A DNA stretch of 64,000 bases from Bradyrhizobium_A sp052115025 (lineage in GTDB: Bacteria; Pseudomonadota; Alphaproteobacteria; Rhizobiales; Xanthobacteraceae): positions 1 through 64,000 of the forward strand of contig NZ_JBFRFW010000011.1 of assembly GCF_052115025.1 (NCBI RefSeq), given 5' to 3'. The notes below the pieces were generated by a model. That model searched no databases and had not been told where the DNA came from. It was given only the letters and a program-made list of their open reading frames with translations. Position 1 is the stretch's first letter, and every line of letters begins with the position of its first letter. A program made the position numbers and the translations under genes. Below, in pieces: positions 26,922-36,315 of this stretch.

Positions 26922-28448
26922 CTACTGCAGGCTGAGCGCCACGAAGCGCAGCTCGCCCTCGGCGTTGGAGACCAGCAGCAGCACGGACTTCTTGCCGTCC
27001 TTCTTGAGCTGATCGACGCGCTTCTTGACGTCGGCGCCGTTGGTCACCGCCTCCTGCGCCACCTCGACGATGACATCGCCGGCACCGAGCCGCTTGTCCG
27101 CCGCATCGGATGCGCTGTCGACGCCGGTGATGATGACGCCCTTCACGCTCTCCTTGATCTTGAAGCGGGTGCGCAGGTCCTTGGTCAGCGCCGCGAGGTC
27201 GAGGCCGAGGGCCTTCTGCGTCACCGTCTTGTCGGCCTCGGGCGAGCTCGACTTCGCCGAGGCCGGCGTCGGCTTCTCGTCATCCGGCAGGCGGCCGAGG
27301 GTGACCTGCCTGGTCTCCTCCTTGCCCTTGCGGATGACGATGACATCGACGGTCTTGCCGACCGCGGTATCCGCCACCGCGCGTGGCAGGTCCTTCATCT
27401 CCTTGATGTCCTTGCCGTCGAACTTGACGATGACGTCGCCCGGCTCGATGCCGGCAGGCTTCGCCGGACCCTTGTCCTCGACGCCGGCGATCAGCGCGCC
27501 GCGCGCCGGCTTGATGTTGAGGCTGTCGGCGATTTCATCGGTGACCTGCTGGATGCGCACGCCGAGCCAGCCACGGCGGGTCTCGCCGAACTGGCGCAAC
27601 TGCTCGACGACGCCCGCGACGGTCTTCGACGGCACGGCGAAGCCGATGCCGATCGAGCCGCCCGACGGCGAGATGATCGCGGTGTTGACGCCGATGACCT
27701 CGCCATCGAGGTTGAACAGCGGGCCGCCCGAGTTGCCGCGATTGATGGCGGCGTCGGTCTGAATGTAGTTGTCGTAGGGACCGGAGTTGATGTCGCGGTT
27801 GCGCGCCGAGACGATGCCGGCGGTCACCGTGCCGCCGAGCGAGAACGGGTTGCCGATCGCCACCACCCATTCGCCGAGGCGCAGCTTGTCGGAGTCGCCG
27901 AACTTGACGGCGGTCATCTGCTTGTCGGGCGTGAACTTGAGCACCGCAAGATCGGTCTTCTTGTCGCGGCCCATCACCTGGGCGCGATACTTGGTGCCGT
28001 CATTGAGGATGACGTTGATCTCGTCGGCGTCGGCGATGACATGGTTGTTGGTGACCACGATGCCCGACGGGTCGATGATGAAGCCGGAGCCCAGCGAGTT
28101 GACCTTGCGCGGCTGGGAGTTCTTGCCGTCGCCGCCGCCGCCCTTGCCGCCGCGGCGGTTCTTGAGGAAGTCGTCGAAGAACTCCTGGAAGGGCGATCCC
28201 GGCGGCAGCTGCATGTTCGGCATGTCTTCGCCGCCCCGCGCCTCGACGGTCTGCGAGGTCGAGATGTTGACGACCGCGTCGATCACCTTCTCCGCGACGT
28301 CGGCGATGCCGTCCGGTCCGCGCGCCGCGGCGGGCGAGGCCGCCAGCAGGCCAGCGACGGCGGCACCGGCCGCAGCACGAACGATCGGGCGAAACAGCCG
28401 GGATCGCGAAGGCAGGCAGTGGCTCAATGCTGCGATGGCATTGGTCAT
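26922..28448 (-). CDS. degP: Periplasmic serine protease, Deg/HtrA family
   Basis: 508 aa. Signal sequence region with FRPIVRAAAGAAVAGLLAAS, then a trypsin-like domain with the catalytic triad: His in VTNNHVIADADE, Asp in KKTDLAVLKF, Ser in RGNSGGPLFN. Two PDZ domains follow (RRGWLGVRIQQV onward and the C-terminal 100 residues). A low-complexity Gly/Lys linker (GGKGGGGDGK) precedes the catalytic core. Role: quality control of exported proteins. AGGAGACG precedes the ATG at 28448. It is the last gene of the hflK-hflC-DUF2065-deg cluster. The symbol could equally be mucD or do. Confidence 0.93.
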   Translation of the reverse strand: MTNAIAALSHCLPSRSRLFRPIVRAAAGAAVAGLLAASPAAARGPDGIADVAEKVIDAVVNISTSQTVEARGGEDMPNMQLPPGSPFQEFFDDFLKNRRGGKGGGGDGKNSQPRKVNSLGSGFIIDPSGIVVTNNHVIADADEINVILNDGTKYRAQVMGRDKKTDLAVLKFTPDKQMTAVKFGDSDKLRLGEWVVAIGNPFSLGGTVTAGIVSARNRDINSGPYDNYIQTDAAINRGNSGGPLFNLDGEVIGVNTAIISPSGGSIGIGFAVPSKTVAGVVEQLRQFGETRRGWLGVRIQQVTDEIADSLNIKPARGALIAGVEDKGPAKPAGIEPGDVIVKFDGKDIKEMKDLPRAVADTAVGKTVDVIVIRKGKEETRQVTLGRLPDDEKPTPASAKSSSPEADKTVTQKALGLDLAALTKDLRTRFKIKESVKGVIITGVDSASDAADKRLGAGDVIVEVAQEAVTNGADVKKRVDQLKKDGKKSVLLLVSNAEGELRFVALSLQ

Positions 28449-28676
28449 AGGGTGGTCGTCTCCTGAAACAAAAGGGGTCGCCAAGTTCGGGTCAGAGTGC
28501 GCCGGAACGAGGGGCCGGCGCAAGCTGTTCCGGAAGGCGATCAAAGCGCCGATTGCGGCGAAATACGGGCCTGCACCACGGCCGGTTGTACGCCGCAACG
28601 AGGGCGTCCCGATCGCAAAATCGTGACTGCGCCGGCGGACCTCCGCAGACGGTCGGCAGACCGCCGGCCGGCGGCG

Positions 28677-28883
28677 TCAAGGGCGGCGAATCAGCCAGAT
28701 CAGGATCAGACCGAACACCGCCGAACCGATGCCGACCACCCGCAGGATATTGTCGGGGGTGAGGATGGCGCTCTTCATCGCCTCGCGCATCCAGTTGGGC
28801 AGGGCCGCGAACAGCAGGCCCTCGACGACGAGAAGAATGCCGACGCCGACCAGCAAGTCGGAAAACGCAATCGACCTCAGCAC
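28677..28883 (-). CDS. DUF2065 small inner-membrane protein
   Basis: 68 aa from a GTG start preceded by GGGGAGG. Two membrane segments: FSDLLVGVGILLVVEGLLFA and IGSAVFGLILIWLI, separated by a basic loop (PNWMREAMKSAI). The position between hflC and a Deg protease gene is where DUF2065 (YjeT-like) proteins are commonly found, so a role with the HflKC/FtsH quality-control complex is possible but not shown. Confidence 0.85.
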   Translation of the reverse strand: MLRSIAFSDLLVGVGILLVVEGLLFAALPNWMREAMKSAILTPDNILRVVGIGSAVFGLILIWLIRRP

Positions 28884-29144
28884 ACCCAGCCTCCCCGGCG
28901 ACGTTCTCGTGGCGCGATCTCTTTAAAGCCGTCGTGTCCCGTCGCGCGCGGCCTTGACGCCCCATCGCCGCAGACAGACCCCGCGAGCCCTCCGCAAGGA
29001 CGGTCCGCCCGTGCTGTTTAATGCATGATCCGCGGGCGTGGAAAGCAGTTTTCAGAAGGGCTGGCCTGCCCCCGGACGCGGCGGGATCGCCGGACCGCCA
29101 TGGCACAAATGGAACAGGCGCCGGGGTCTCCGGCGCCTGTGACC
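28884..29144. other. Intergenic region between DUF2065 and hflC
   Basis: 261 bases containing the hflC terminator at 29114-29140 and likely the promoter for DUF2065-deg. No gene seen. Confidence 0.4.
29114..29140 (-). terminator. Hairpin after hflC
   Basis: A perfect 11-base-pair stem ACAGGCGCCGG / CCGGCGCCTGT with a five-base loop, directly past the hflC stop. No strong T run follows (TCCATTTG), so it may work partly as an mRNA-stabilising structure. Confidence 0.6.
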
Positions 29145-30071
29145 TTACTGGTTGGCGGGGGCCGCTGCGCCTGCCCGCGGACCGGGCCCGGGCGCCGCCG
29201 ATTTGCCGGCCGGATTGCTGAAGTAGCGGAAGAAGTCCGAATCGGGCCGCAGCACGAAGCGGGTGTCGTTCGGCTTCAGGCCCGCCTCGTAGGCCGCCAT
29301 CGAGCGATAGAACGCGAAGAAGTCCTGATCCTTGCCGTAGGCTTCGGCGAAGATGCGGTTGCGCTCGCCGTCGCCCTCGCCGCGGATCTGCTCGGCCTGC
29401 GAATTGGCGTCGGCGATGATGATGGTCGCCTGGCGATCGGCACTGGAGCGGATCTCCTGGGACTTCTGGCCGCCCTGGGCACGGAATTCCGCGGCCTCGC
29501 GCTGACGCTCGGTCTGCATCCGCTGGTAGACCGCCTGGCTGTTCTGCTCGGGCAGGTCGGCGCGGCGGATGCGGACGTCGACCACGGCGATGCCGTAGGC
29601 GCTGGCCTCGCGGTCGAGCTGGTCGCGGATGCGGGCCATCAGGGCGTCGCGCTCGTCGCGCACCACCTGGATGAACGTCACCTCGCCGAGCACGCGGCGC
29701 ATCGCCGAGTTCAGCAGCGTGGTGAGCTGCAGGTTGGCGGCCTGGATGGTGCCGACGCGCTGGTAGAACAGCAGCGCGTCCTTGATGCGATAGCGCGCGA
29801 AGGCGTCGACGACGAGACGCTTCTGGTCGGACGCGATCACTTCCTGGGACGGGTTCTCGAGGTCGAGAATGCGCTTGTCGATCTCGATGACGTTCTCGAT
29901 GAACGGCGCCTTGACGTGCAGCCCCGGCTCGGTGACGACCTTCACCGGCTTGCCGAACTGTACCACCAGCGCCTGCTGGGTCTGCCGCACCGTGAACAGC
30001 GCGCTGTAGCCAACCACGACGAGGGCGATCAGCAAGAGGATCGCCACGATACCTGAAAAGCCGGACTTCAT
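29145..30071 (-). CDS. hflC: HflC, SPFH/prohibitin-domain modulator of FtsH
   Basis: 308 aa. One N-terminal membrane anchor (residues about 5-25, GIVAILLLIALVVVGYSALF), then the SPFH domain (VRQTQQALVVQFGKPVKVV, EPGLHVKAPFIENV, DKRILDLENPSQEV) and a long Ala/Glu/Arg-rich coiled coil. With HflK it forms the cage around FtsH at the outer face of the inner membrane. The tail is Pro/Ala/Gly-rich. GGGGAGC precedes the ATG; the start overlaps the hflK stop by four bases, so the two are translationally coupled. Confidence 0.95.
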   Translation of the reverse strand: MKSGFSGIVAILLLIALVVVGYSALFTVRQTQQALVVQFGKPVKVVTEPGLHVKAPFIENVIEIDKRILDLENPSQEVIASDQKRLVVDAFARYRIKDALLFYQRVGTIQAANLQLTTLLNSAMRRVLGEVTFIQVVRDERDALMARIRDQLDREASAYGIAVVDVRIRRADLPEQNSQAVYQRMQTERQREAAEFRAQGGQKSQEIRSSADRQATIIIADANSQAEQIRGEGDGERNRIFAEAYGKDQDFFAFYRSMAAYEAGLKPNDTRFVLRPDSDFFRYFSNPAGKSAAPGPGPRAGAAAPANQ

Positions 30072-31201
30072 CGTGTGCTCCCCTGCTGCGTCTGGGCCGC
30101 GGCCTGCGGCCGGCGCATCAGCTCGGTCAGCGGCAGATAGGGCACGAAGCCCTGGCCCTGCCCCGACGAGCCGGGGTCGATCACGACCTTGTCGGCCGAA
30201 CCGAGCACGCGCTCCATGGTTTCGAGATAGATGCGCTGCCGCGTCACGTCGGGCGCCTTCTTGTATTCGTCGTAGACCTTCAGGAAGCGCGCGGTCTGGC
30301 CCTTGGCCTCCGCCACCGCCTGCTCCTTGTAGCCCTGCGCGGCCTGCAGGATCTGCGCACCGCGGCCACGGGCGTCGGGGACCACGCGGTTGGCATAGGT
30401 CTGGGCCTCGTTCTGCAGCCGTTCGAGGTCGGCACGCGCCGCCTGCACGTCGCGGAAGGCGTCGATGACCTGGGCCGGCGGGTCGACCTTCTGCATCTGC
30501 ACCTGCTGGATCAGCACGCCGGAATTGTAGCTGTCGAGCGTCTTCTGCATCAGGTCCTGCACCGCCGTCTCGGTCGCAGTGCGCGCGCCGGTCAGGATCG
30601 GCTGGATGTTGGTGCGGCCGATCACCTCGCGCATCGCGCTCTCGGCCACCGCCTTCACGGTGCCCTCGGGATTCTGGATGTTGAAGAGGTAGTCGCCGAC
30701 GCCATCGTTCTTGATGCGCCACAGCACGGTGAAGTCGACATCGACGATGTTCTCGTCGCCGGTCAGCATCAGGCTCTCTTCCGGCACGTCGCGGAAGCTG
30801 CCGCCGCGGCGGGATTCGTCATAGCGCATGCCGATGCTCAGCGTGGAGACGCGCAGCGCCTTCGGCAGCAGCACGCTCTCGATCGGATACGGCGCATGGT
30901 AGTGCAGGCCCGGGCCGACGGTGCGGACATGCTGACCGAACCGCAGCACGACGCCGAGCTCTTCAGACTGCACGCGGAAGAAGCCGGACAGCGCCCAGAT
31001 CGCCACCGCCGCAACCAGCAGCAGCACGATGCCCATGGCGCTGAAATGGCCGCCCGGCAGGATCGACTGCAGGCGGTCCTGGCCGCGCCGCAGAAGGTCT
31101 TCCAGATCCGGCGGCTTGGGTCCCGACGACTGCGGTCCGGAGCCCCATGGCCCTTTCGGCCCCGAGCCCCACGGGCCGCCACCTTGATTCTTCCACGGCA
31201 T
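30068..31201 (-). CDS. hflK: HflK, SPFH/prohibitin-domain modulator of FtsH
   Basis: 377 aa. A Gly/Pro/Trp-rich N-terminal tail (MPWKNQGGGPWGSGPKGPW), one membrane segment near residues 57-75, the SPFH domain (QSEELGVVLRFGQHVRTVGP, GLHYHAPYPIESV) and a C-terminal coiled coil. Partner of HflC (four-base overlap). Together they restrain the FtsH protease. The gene is 123 bases downstream of folA, so transcription from the thyA-folA side may continue into it. Confidence 0.95.
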   Translation of the reverse strand: MPWKNQGGGPWGSGPKGPWGSGPQSSGPKPPDLEDLLRRGQDRLQSILPGGHFSAMGIVLLLVAAVAIWALSGFFRVQSEELGVVLRFGQHVRTVGPGLHYHAPYPIESVLLPKALRVSTLSIGMRYDESRRGGSFRDVPEESLMLTGDENIVDVDFTVLWRIKNDGVGDYLFNIQNPEGTVKAVAESAMREVIGRTNIQPILTGARTATETAVQDLMQKTLDSYNSGVLIQQVQMQKVDPPAQVIDAFRDVQAARADLERLQNEAQTYANRVVPDARGRGAQILQAAQGYKEQAVAEAKGQTARFLKVYDEYKKAPDVTRQRIYLETMERVLGSADKVVIDPGSSGQGQGFVPYLPLTELMRRPQAAAQTQQGSTR

Positions 31202-31324
31202 CAGTTGTCTCCTTGACGCGGACCGACGGCGTCGGACGCAATCCGGACGGCTTTATAGGGGACGGCTGCGCCCCTTACAACGCAGCCTCTGCTCCGCCAG
31301 CAGGTAGGCGCGGCCCGGTTTTTG

Positions 31325-31897
31325 TCAATGCAAACATCGGGAAACGGGGTTAATGCCGGCCCGGCGTATATATGTCGCATAAGTGAAATCGGCGCTGTCG
31401 TCGGCACCGGCGGCGTTGCGCGCGCGCGCGGTCTCGTCCCAGCGCACAGGATCCGGCGCCCGCAAAACATCGAGAAAAGCGTCGCCGTCCGGCTGCGCAT
31501 GGATGTGCGTGACCTCGAGCCGGTCGGCGCGATCGAGCCACTGGGCGAAGATCTCGGCGCCGCCGATCACCATGATCTCGGAGGCAAAACGACGCAGCGC
31601 ATCGCCGCGCGCGACATCGAGCGCTGCGTCAAGCGACCGCGCGACAATGACACCCGGCACCTGGAACTTGCCATCGCGCGTCACCACGATGTTGGTGCGT
31701 CCGGGAAGCGGCCTGCCGATCGACAGAAACGTCTTGCGCCCCATGATCACCGGCTTGCCGAGAGTCAGCGCCTTGAAACGCTTCAGGTCGGACTTCAGCC
31801 GCCACGGCATCGCATTGTCGCGGCCGATGACGCCATTGTCGGCGACCGCGACCACGAACACCATCTGCAGCAGCACGCCGCCACCGGCCGCGCTCAC
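31325..31897 (-). CDS. folA: Dihydrofolate reductase
   Basis: 190 aa from a GTG that overlaps the thyA stop (GTGA). It reduces dihydrofolate, the by-product of ThyA, to tetrahydrofolate with NADPH. Motifs: VAVADNGVIGRDNAMPWRLK (substrate side, PW-R-LK), IMGRKTFLSIGRPLPGRTNIVV and MVIGGAEIFAQ (cofactor side). An ATG twelve codons on (MVFVVAVADNG) would match the more usual family start; the GTG is kept because of the overlap. The C-terminus is longer than in E. coli. Confidence 0.95.
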   Translation of the reverse strand: MSAAGGGVLLQMVFVVAVADNGVIGRDNAMPWRLKSDLKRFKALTLGKPVIMGRKTFLSIGRPLPGRTNIVVTRDGKFQVPGVIVARSLDAALDVARGDALRRFASEIMVIGGAEIFAQWLDRADRLEVTHIHAQPDGDAFLDVLRAPDPVRWDETARARNAAGADDSADFTYATYIRRAGINPVSRCLH

Positions 31898-32688
31898 ACC
31901 GCAACCTCGGCCTTGATGTGCGGATGCGGATCGTAGCCGACGAGCGTGAAGTCGTCATACCGGAACGAGAAGATGTCCTTGACGTCGGGGTTGAGCGTCA
32001 TGGTCGGCAGCGCCCGCGGCGCGCGCGTCAGCTGCAGCCGCGCCTGCTCGAGATGATTGGAATAGAGGTGCGCGTCACCGAGGGTATGCACGAACTCGCC
32101 GGGCTTCAGGCCAGTGACCTGCGCGACCATCATGGTCAGCAGGGCATAGGACGCGATGTTGAAGGGCACGCCGAGGAACACATCCGCCGAGCGCTGGTAG
32201 AGCTGGCAGGACAGCCGGCCCTTGGCGACGTAGAACTGAAACAGGCAGTGACAGGGCGGCAGCGCCATCTTGTCGACATCGGCCGGATTCCAGGCGGTGA
32301 CGATCAGCCGCCGCGAATCCGGGCTGTTGCGGATCATCGCGATCAGGTTGCTGATCTGGTCGATGACACGGCCGTCCGGCGCCACCCAGGAGCGCCACTG
32401 CTTGCCATAGACCGGGCCGAGGTCGCCGTTCGCGTCCGCCCACTCGTCCCAGATCGTGACGTTGTGGTCGTGCAGGTATTTGATGTTGGTGTCGCCGGCC
32501 AGGAACCAGAGCAGCTCGTGCACGATCGCCTTGAGCGGCAGCTTCTTGGTCGTGAGCATCGGGAAGCCGCGCCCGAGGTCGAAGCGCATCTGATGGCCGA
32601 ACACCGACAGCGTGCCGGTGCCGGTGCGGTCGGTCTTCTCCGCGCCGTCGGCGAGAATACGCTCAAGCAGGTCGTGATATTGATGCAT
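31894..32688 (-). CDS. thyA: Thymidylate synthase (folate-dependent)
   Basis: 264 aa, the standard ThyA length. It methylates dUMP with methylene-tetrahydrofolate. Seen: RTGTGTLSVFGHQMRFDL, WDEWADANGDLGPVYGKQW, the nucleophile Cys in LPPCHCLFQFYV, and RSADVFLGVPFNIASYALL. Coupled to folA by a four-base overlap, which pairs dTMP synthesis with folate recycling. Confidence 0.98.
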   Translation of the reverse strand: MHQYHDLLERILADGAEKTDRTGTGTLSVFGHQMRFDLGRGFPMLTTKKLPLKAIVHELLWFLAGDTNIKYLHDHNVTIWDEWADANGDLGPVYGKQWRSWVAPDGRVIDQISNLIAMIRNSPDSRRLIVTAWNPADVDKMALPPCHCLFQFYVAKGRLSCQLYQRSADVFLGVPFNIASYALLTMMVAQVTGLKPGEFVHTLGDAHLYSNHLEQARLQLTRAPRALPTMTLNPDVKDIFSFRYDDFTLVGYDPHPHIKAEVAV

Positions 32689-32803
32689 CTGGGTTTTTCG
32701 GGCTCGGGAACCGGGGCGGAGCGGCGACTCAGGGCCCCCGCCGACGGCGATCATACACCCCGCCCCTGCCCCGGACCATGGCGGCGGCCGGCGCAAACGA
32801 CAA

Positions 32804-32826
32804 GGGCGGTGCCCTCGGCACCGCCC
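32804..32826 (-). terminator. tctC terminator
   Basis: GGGCGGTGCC pairs with GGCACCGCCC (10 bp, three-base loop) and is followed on the minus strand by TTGTCGTTTG. It lies 32-54 bases beyond the tctC stop. Confidence 0.75.
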
Positions 32827-32857
32827 GGTTGTCACCAGGCCTTTTCAGCCCTGTGGA

Positions 32858-33838
32858 TCAGTTCTGCGCCGCCTTGAGCACCGCGCTCCATTTGGCAACC
32901 TCGCTCTTCACGAGACCACCGAGCGCCTCGCGGGTGCGCCCCTCGGGCTTGGGAATGTCGCTGCCGAGGTCGAGCAGGCGCTTGCGCACGGTGTCGTCGT
33001 CGAGCGCCTTGGCCGCCGCCGCATTGAGCTTGGCGAGGATCGGCTCCGGCGTCCCCTTGGGCGCGAACACCGCGTTCCAGGCCGACGCCTGGTAGGCCGG
33101 CAGGCCGGCTTCCGCCGTGGTCGGCAGCTCCGGCAGCGACGGATTGCGCTCGGCGGTCGCCACCGCATAGGCGCGGATGGTGCCGCCCTTGATCTGCGGC
33201 ACGGCATTGACGACCTGGTCGCACATGTAGTCGACCTGCTGCGCCACCAGCGCGTTCATCGCCGGGCCCGTGCCGTTGAACGGCACGCCGGTCGGCTTGA
33301 TGCCGAGGATCGAGTTGAACAGCTCGCACGACACATGGGACACCGAGCCGACGCCGGCATGGGCCATGTTGATCTTGTCGGTGTTGGCCTTGAGATAGGT
33401 AACGAGGCCGTTGAGATCATTGGCCGGAAAGTCCTTGCGCGCCAGCACCAGGATCGGCGTGCCGGCGAGCAGCGCGATCGGCTCGAAGTCCTTCTCCGGA
33501 TTGTAGGCGAGCTTGGGATAGAGCGGCACCGCGGCCGCATGGGTGCCCATGTGGCCGGTGATCAGGGTGTAGCCGTCAGCTTGCGCGCGCGCCGCCCGCG
33601 TCGCGCCGGTGGTGCCGCCGGCGCCGACGACGTTCTCGATCACGATCGCCTGGCCCAGTGTCTGCGCCATGTGGCTGGCGACGATGCGCGCGACGACGTC
33701 GGTCGGACCGCCGGCCGCGAACGGCACGATCATGGTGATCTGACGGGTCGGATAGTCCTGCGCGGACGCGATGCCGGCGAACGCTGCGGCAATGGCCAGC
33801 GCACCGAGCGAGCGCGCCACAAGGCTGCGAAAAGACAT
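32858..33838 (-). CDS. tctC: Tripartite tricarboxylate transporter substrate-binding protein (TctC family)
   Basis: 326 aa. Signal peptide of about 26 residues (LGALAIAAAFAGIASAQ). The mature protein begins QDYPTRQITMIVPFAAGGPTD, the hallmark of the Bug/TctC receptors, with GAGGTTGATRAARAQADGYT further on. It captures a carboxylate (citrate-like or other) in the periplasm for the TctAB permease encoded just upstream on the same strand. GGAGGGG lies upstream of the ATG. Substrate not deducible. Confidence 0.92.
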   Translation of the reverse strand: MSFRSLVARSLGALAIAAAFAGIASAQDYPTRQITMIVPFAAGGPTDVVARIVASHMAQTLGQAIVIENVVGAGGTTGATRAARAQADGYTLITGHMGTHAAAVPLYPKLAYNPEKDFEPIALLAGTPILVLARKDFPANDLNGLVTYLKANTDKINMAHAGVGSVSHVSCELFNSILGIKPTGVPFNGTGPAMNALVAQQVDYMCDQVVNAVPQIKGGTIRAYAVATAERNPSLPELPTTAEAGLPAYQASAWNAVFAPKGTPEPILAKLNAAAAKALDDDTVRKRLLDLGSDIPKPEGRTREALGGLVKSEVAKWSAVLKAAQN

Positions 33839-33995
33839 GATGAAAAGCCCCTCCCAAAATTTATCGTTACGCTGGCCTAGCAGAGTTGTCGCAGGCGCGT
33901 AACCGGCCAAACCGCCGCAGCACCACGGCCCCGAAACGCAGCGCGGCCGGCGCGCGCGAGGCGGCCGGCCGCGAACGATCCCGCAATATCCTGCC

Positions 33996-35561
33996 CTAGT
34001 TCTCGGATTCGACGAACACTTCCTCGCGCTTGCGGCGCAGCGCCGGCAGCACCGCGATCACCAGCAGGAAGGCCGCGATCGCCATCAGCGCCGCCGACAG
34101 CGGCCGCGTGAAGAACACCGTGGCGTCACCGCGCGAGATCAGCATCGCGCGGCGCAGGTTCTCCTCCATCAGCGGCCCCAGCACCATGCCGAGCAGCAGC
34201 GGCGCCGGCTCGAAGTCGTGCTTCACCAGCCAGTAGCCGACGAGACCGAACGCGCCGGCCATGACCACATCCATCGGCGCGTTGCTGATGGAGTAGATGC
34301 CGATGGCGCAGAAGATCACGATCGAGGGGAACATCAGCCGATAGGGCACGCGCAGCAGCCGCACCCAGATGCCGACCAGCGGCAGGTTGATCACCAGCAG
34401 CATCAGGTTGCCGACCCACATCGAGGCGATCATGCCCCAGACGAGCTCCGGCTGCTTCTGCATCACCTGCGGCCCCGGCACGATGCCGTGGATGGTCATG
34501 GCGCCGACCATCAGCGCCATCACCGCGTTCGGCGGAATGCCGAGGGTGAGCAGCGGAATGAACGAGGTCTGCGCCGCGGCGTTGTTGGCGCTCTCGGGCG
34601 CGGCGACGCCCTCGATGGCGCCGCGGCCGAACCGCGACGGGTTCTTGGCGATCTTCTTCTCGAAGGTATAGGCCGCGAACGAGGCGATCACGGCGCCGCC
34701 GCCGGGCAGGATGCCGAGGATCGAGCCGAGCACGGTGCCGCGCAGGATCGCGGGCGTGGAATCGATGAGATCCTTTTTGGTCGGCATCAGGCCGGTGACG
34801 CGCTCCTGCACCAGGCTGCGGTCTTCCTCCGCGCCGTGGTCGAGGTTGCGGATGATCTCGGCAAAGCCGAACACGCCCATCGCGACGGTAGCGAAGCCAA
34901 GGCCGTCGGCGAGTTCGGGGATGTTGAAGGCCATACGCGACACGCCGGTCTCGATGTCGGAGCCGACCATCGACAGCAGCAAGCCGAGCACGATGACCGC
35001 GATCGCCTTGAGCACCGAGCCCTTGGCCAGCACCACGGCGAACACCAGGCCGAGCACCATCAGCGAGAAGTACTCCGCCGGGCCGAACAGCAGCGCCAGC
35101 TTGGTCAGCGGCGCGCCGAGCACGGCGATCAGCACGGTGGCGATGCAGCCGGCGGCGAACGAGCCGATGGCGGCGATGGCGAGCGCCGGGCCGGCGCGGC
35201 CCTGCTTGGCCATCTGGAAGCCGTCGAGGGTGGTGACCACCGAAGTCGCCTCGCCCGGAATGTTGACCAGGATCGAGGTGGTCGAACCGCCGTACTGCGC
35301 GCCGTAATAGATGCCGGCGAGCATGATCAGCGCGCCGACCGGGTCCAGCTTGAAGGTGATCGGCAGCAGCATCGCCACGGTGGCGATGGTGCCGACGCCG
35401 GGCAGCACGCCGACCAGCGTGCCGACCAGCGCGCCGATCAGGCAGAAGATGATGTTCCACGGAATAGGGATCGACAGCCCGCCGAGCCAAGACGGCGTCC
35501 AAGGCACACACTGGAAGACGACCTGAAAGCCGAGGCCGAGATTGGCGAAAACGTCCCCCAT
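33996..35561 (-). CDS. tctA: Tripartite tricarboxylate transporter large membrane subunit (TctA family)
   Basis: 521 aa, 11-12 membrane segments. TctA signatures: LVGTLVGVLPGVGTIATVAML near residue 45, YYGAQYGGSTTSILVNIPGE, and later LPGGGAVIASFAAYTFEKK and EGVAAPESANNAAAQTSFIPLL. GAGGG precedes the ATG at 35561; a GTG three bases earlier is the alternative. It begins about 7 bases after tctB ends, so the two are coupled; tctC follows after a 157-base gap. Confidence 0.95.
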   Translation of the reverse strand: MGDVFANLGLGFQVVFQCVPWTPSWLGGLSIPIPWNIIFCLIGALVGTLVGVLPGVGTIATVAMLLPITFKLDPVGALIMLAGIYYGAQYGGSTTSILVNIPGEATSVVTTLDGFQMAKQGRAGPALAIAAIGSFAAGCIATVLIAVLGAPLTKLALLFGPAEYFSLMVLGLVFAVVLAKGSVLKAIAVIVLGLLLSMVGSDIETGVSRMAFNIPELADGLGFATVAMGVFGFAEIIRNLDHGAEEDRSLVQERVTGLMPTKKDLIDSTPAILRGTVLGSILGILPGGGAVIASFAAYTFEKKIAKNPSRFGRGAIEGVAAPESANNAAAQTSFIPLLTLGIPPNAVMALMVGAMTIHGIVPGPQVMQKQPELVWGMIASMWVGNLMLLVINLPLVGIWVRLLRVPYRLMFPSIVIFCAIGIYSISNAPMDVVMAGAFGLVGYWLVKHDFEPAPLLLGMVLGPLMEENLRRAMLISRGDATVFFTRPLSAALMAIAAFLLVIAVLPALRRKREEVFVESEN

Positions 35562-35568
35562 CACGCCC

Positions 35569-36315
35569 TCACTGCAGGAATTGCGGCCAGAGCTGGAACG
35601 ACAGCCCGAGCATGAATGGAAACAGCACGGCGCAGAACGCGGTCAGCGCCACGCCGACGATCACGGCCTCGAGCCAGCGCGTTTCCGGCGAGCCCATGGC
35701 GGCGACGAGAAAGGTGATGATGCCGGACACGATCAGGCCGAGCGGCCGGATCGCCACCGCGAACAGCAGGACCGAGACCGTGACGAAGAACGGCCCGCGC
35801 CAGGCGAACCGTGCCAGCGGCGCGCCATCGGTGACGAGGCCGCCGGCCGCGACCGCGATGCCGAGCGCCGCAAGCAGAGCGGCGAACATCCGCGGCGCCG
35901 TGCCCGGCCCGAACGAGAAGCCGCGCATGCCGTTGAGGTCGTTCGACGCCCAGAACGCGAACAGCGCCACCGCGATCAGCGCGACGCCGCCATAGTAGTC
36001 CTGCGCGCCCTTCAGGCGCGGAAACAGGGTGAAGATCGCGATCAGCACCAGCGGCAGCGAGTACACCGTCAGCAGCGTGCGGTCGGCGAGCAGCCCCGAG
36101 ACGATGTCGAAGGCAGGCCCCGCGGCGAACGGTCCGAACAGCGCCTCGTTGCCGGGGATGAGCGCCAGCACCGAGCGGGCGAACCAGAACGCCAGCACGA
36201 GGAGCTGCGGCCCGAAGGCGAGTGCGATGAGGGAGATGGAGCCGATGGGATTCTGCACCCCGCCACGGTGCACGGTCACGACCGGTGCGGTCGCTCGGCC
36301 TGTCGCCTTATCCAT
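35569..36315 (-). CDS. tctB: Tripartite tricarboxylate transporter small membrane subunit (TctB family)
   Basis: 248 aa, with about five to six membrane segments, longer than the usual TctB (about 150 aa). N-terminal half has two segments around LIALAFGPQLLVLAFWF and SLPLVLIAIFTLFPR; the C-terminal half carries the conserved TctB part (RPLGLIVSGIITFLVAAMGS). GGGGAAGGGG precedes the ATG. First gene of tctB-tctA-tctC. The extra N-terminal part is a family variant seen in related bacteria or a fused unknown segment. Confidence 0.82.
   Translation of the reverse strand: MDKATGRATAPVVTVHRGGVQNPIGSISLIALAFGPQLLVLAFWFARSVLALIPGNEALFGPFAAGPAFDIVSGLLADRTLLTVYSLPLVLIAIFTLFPRLKGAQDYYGGVALIAVALFAFWASNDLNGMRGFSFGPGTAPRMFAALLAALGIAVAAGGLVTDGAPLARFAWRGPFFVTVSVLLFAVAIRPLGLIVSGIITFLVAAMGSPETRWLEAVIVGVALTAFCAVLFPFMLGLSFQLWPQFLQ

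Noticed and set aside
34218..35615. Long plus-strand open frame opposite tctA
   Set aside because: Asp/His/Arg/Gln-rich shadow of a membrane-protein gene; tctA is unmistakable.
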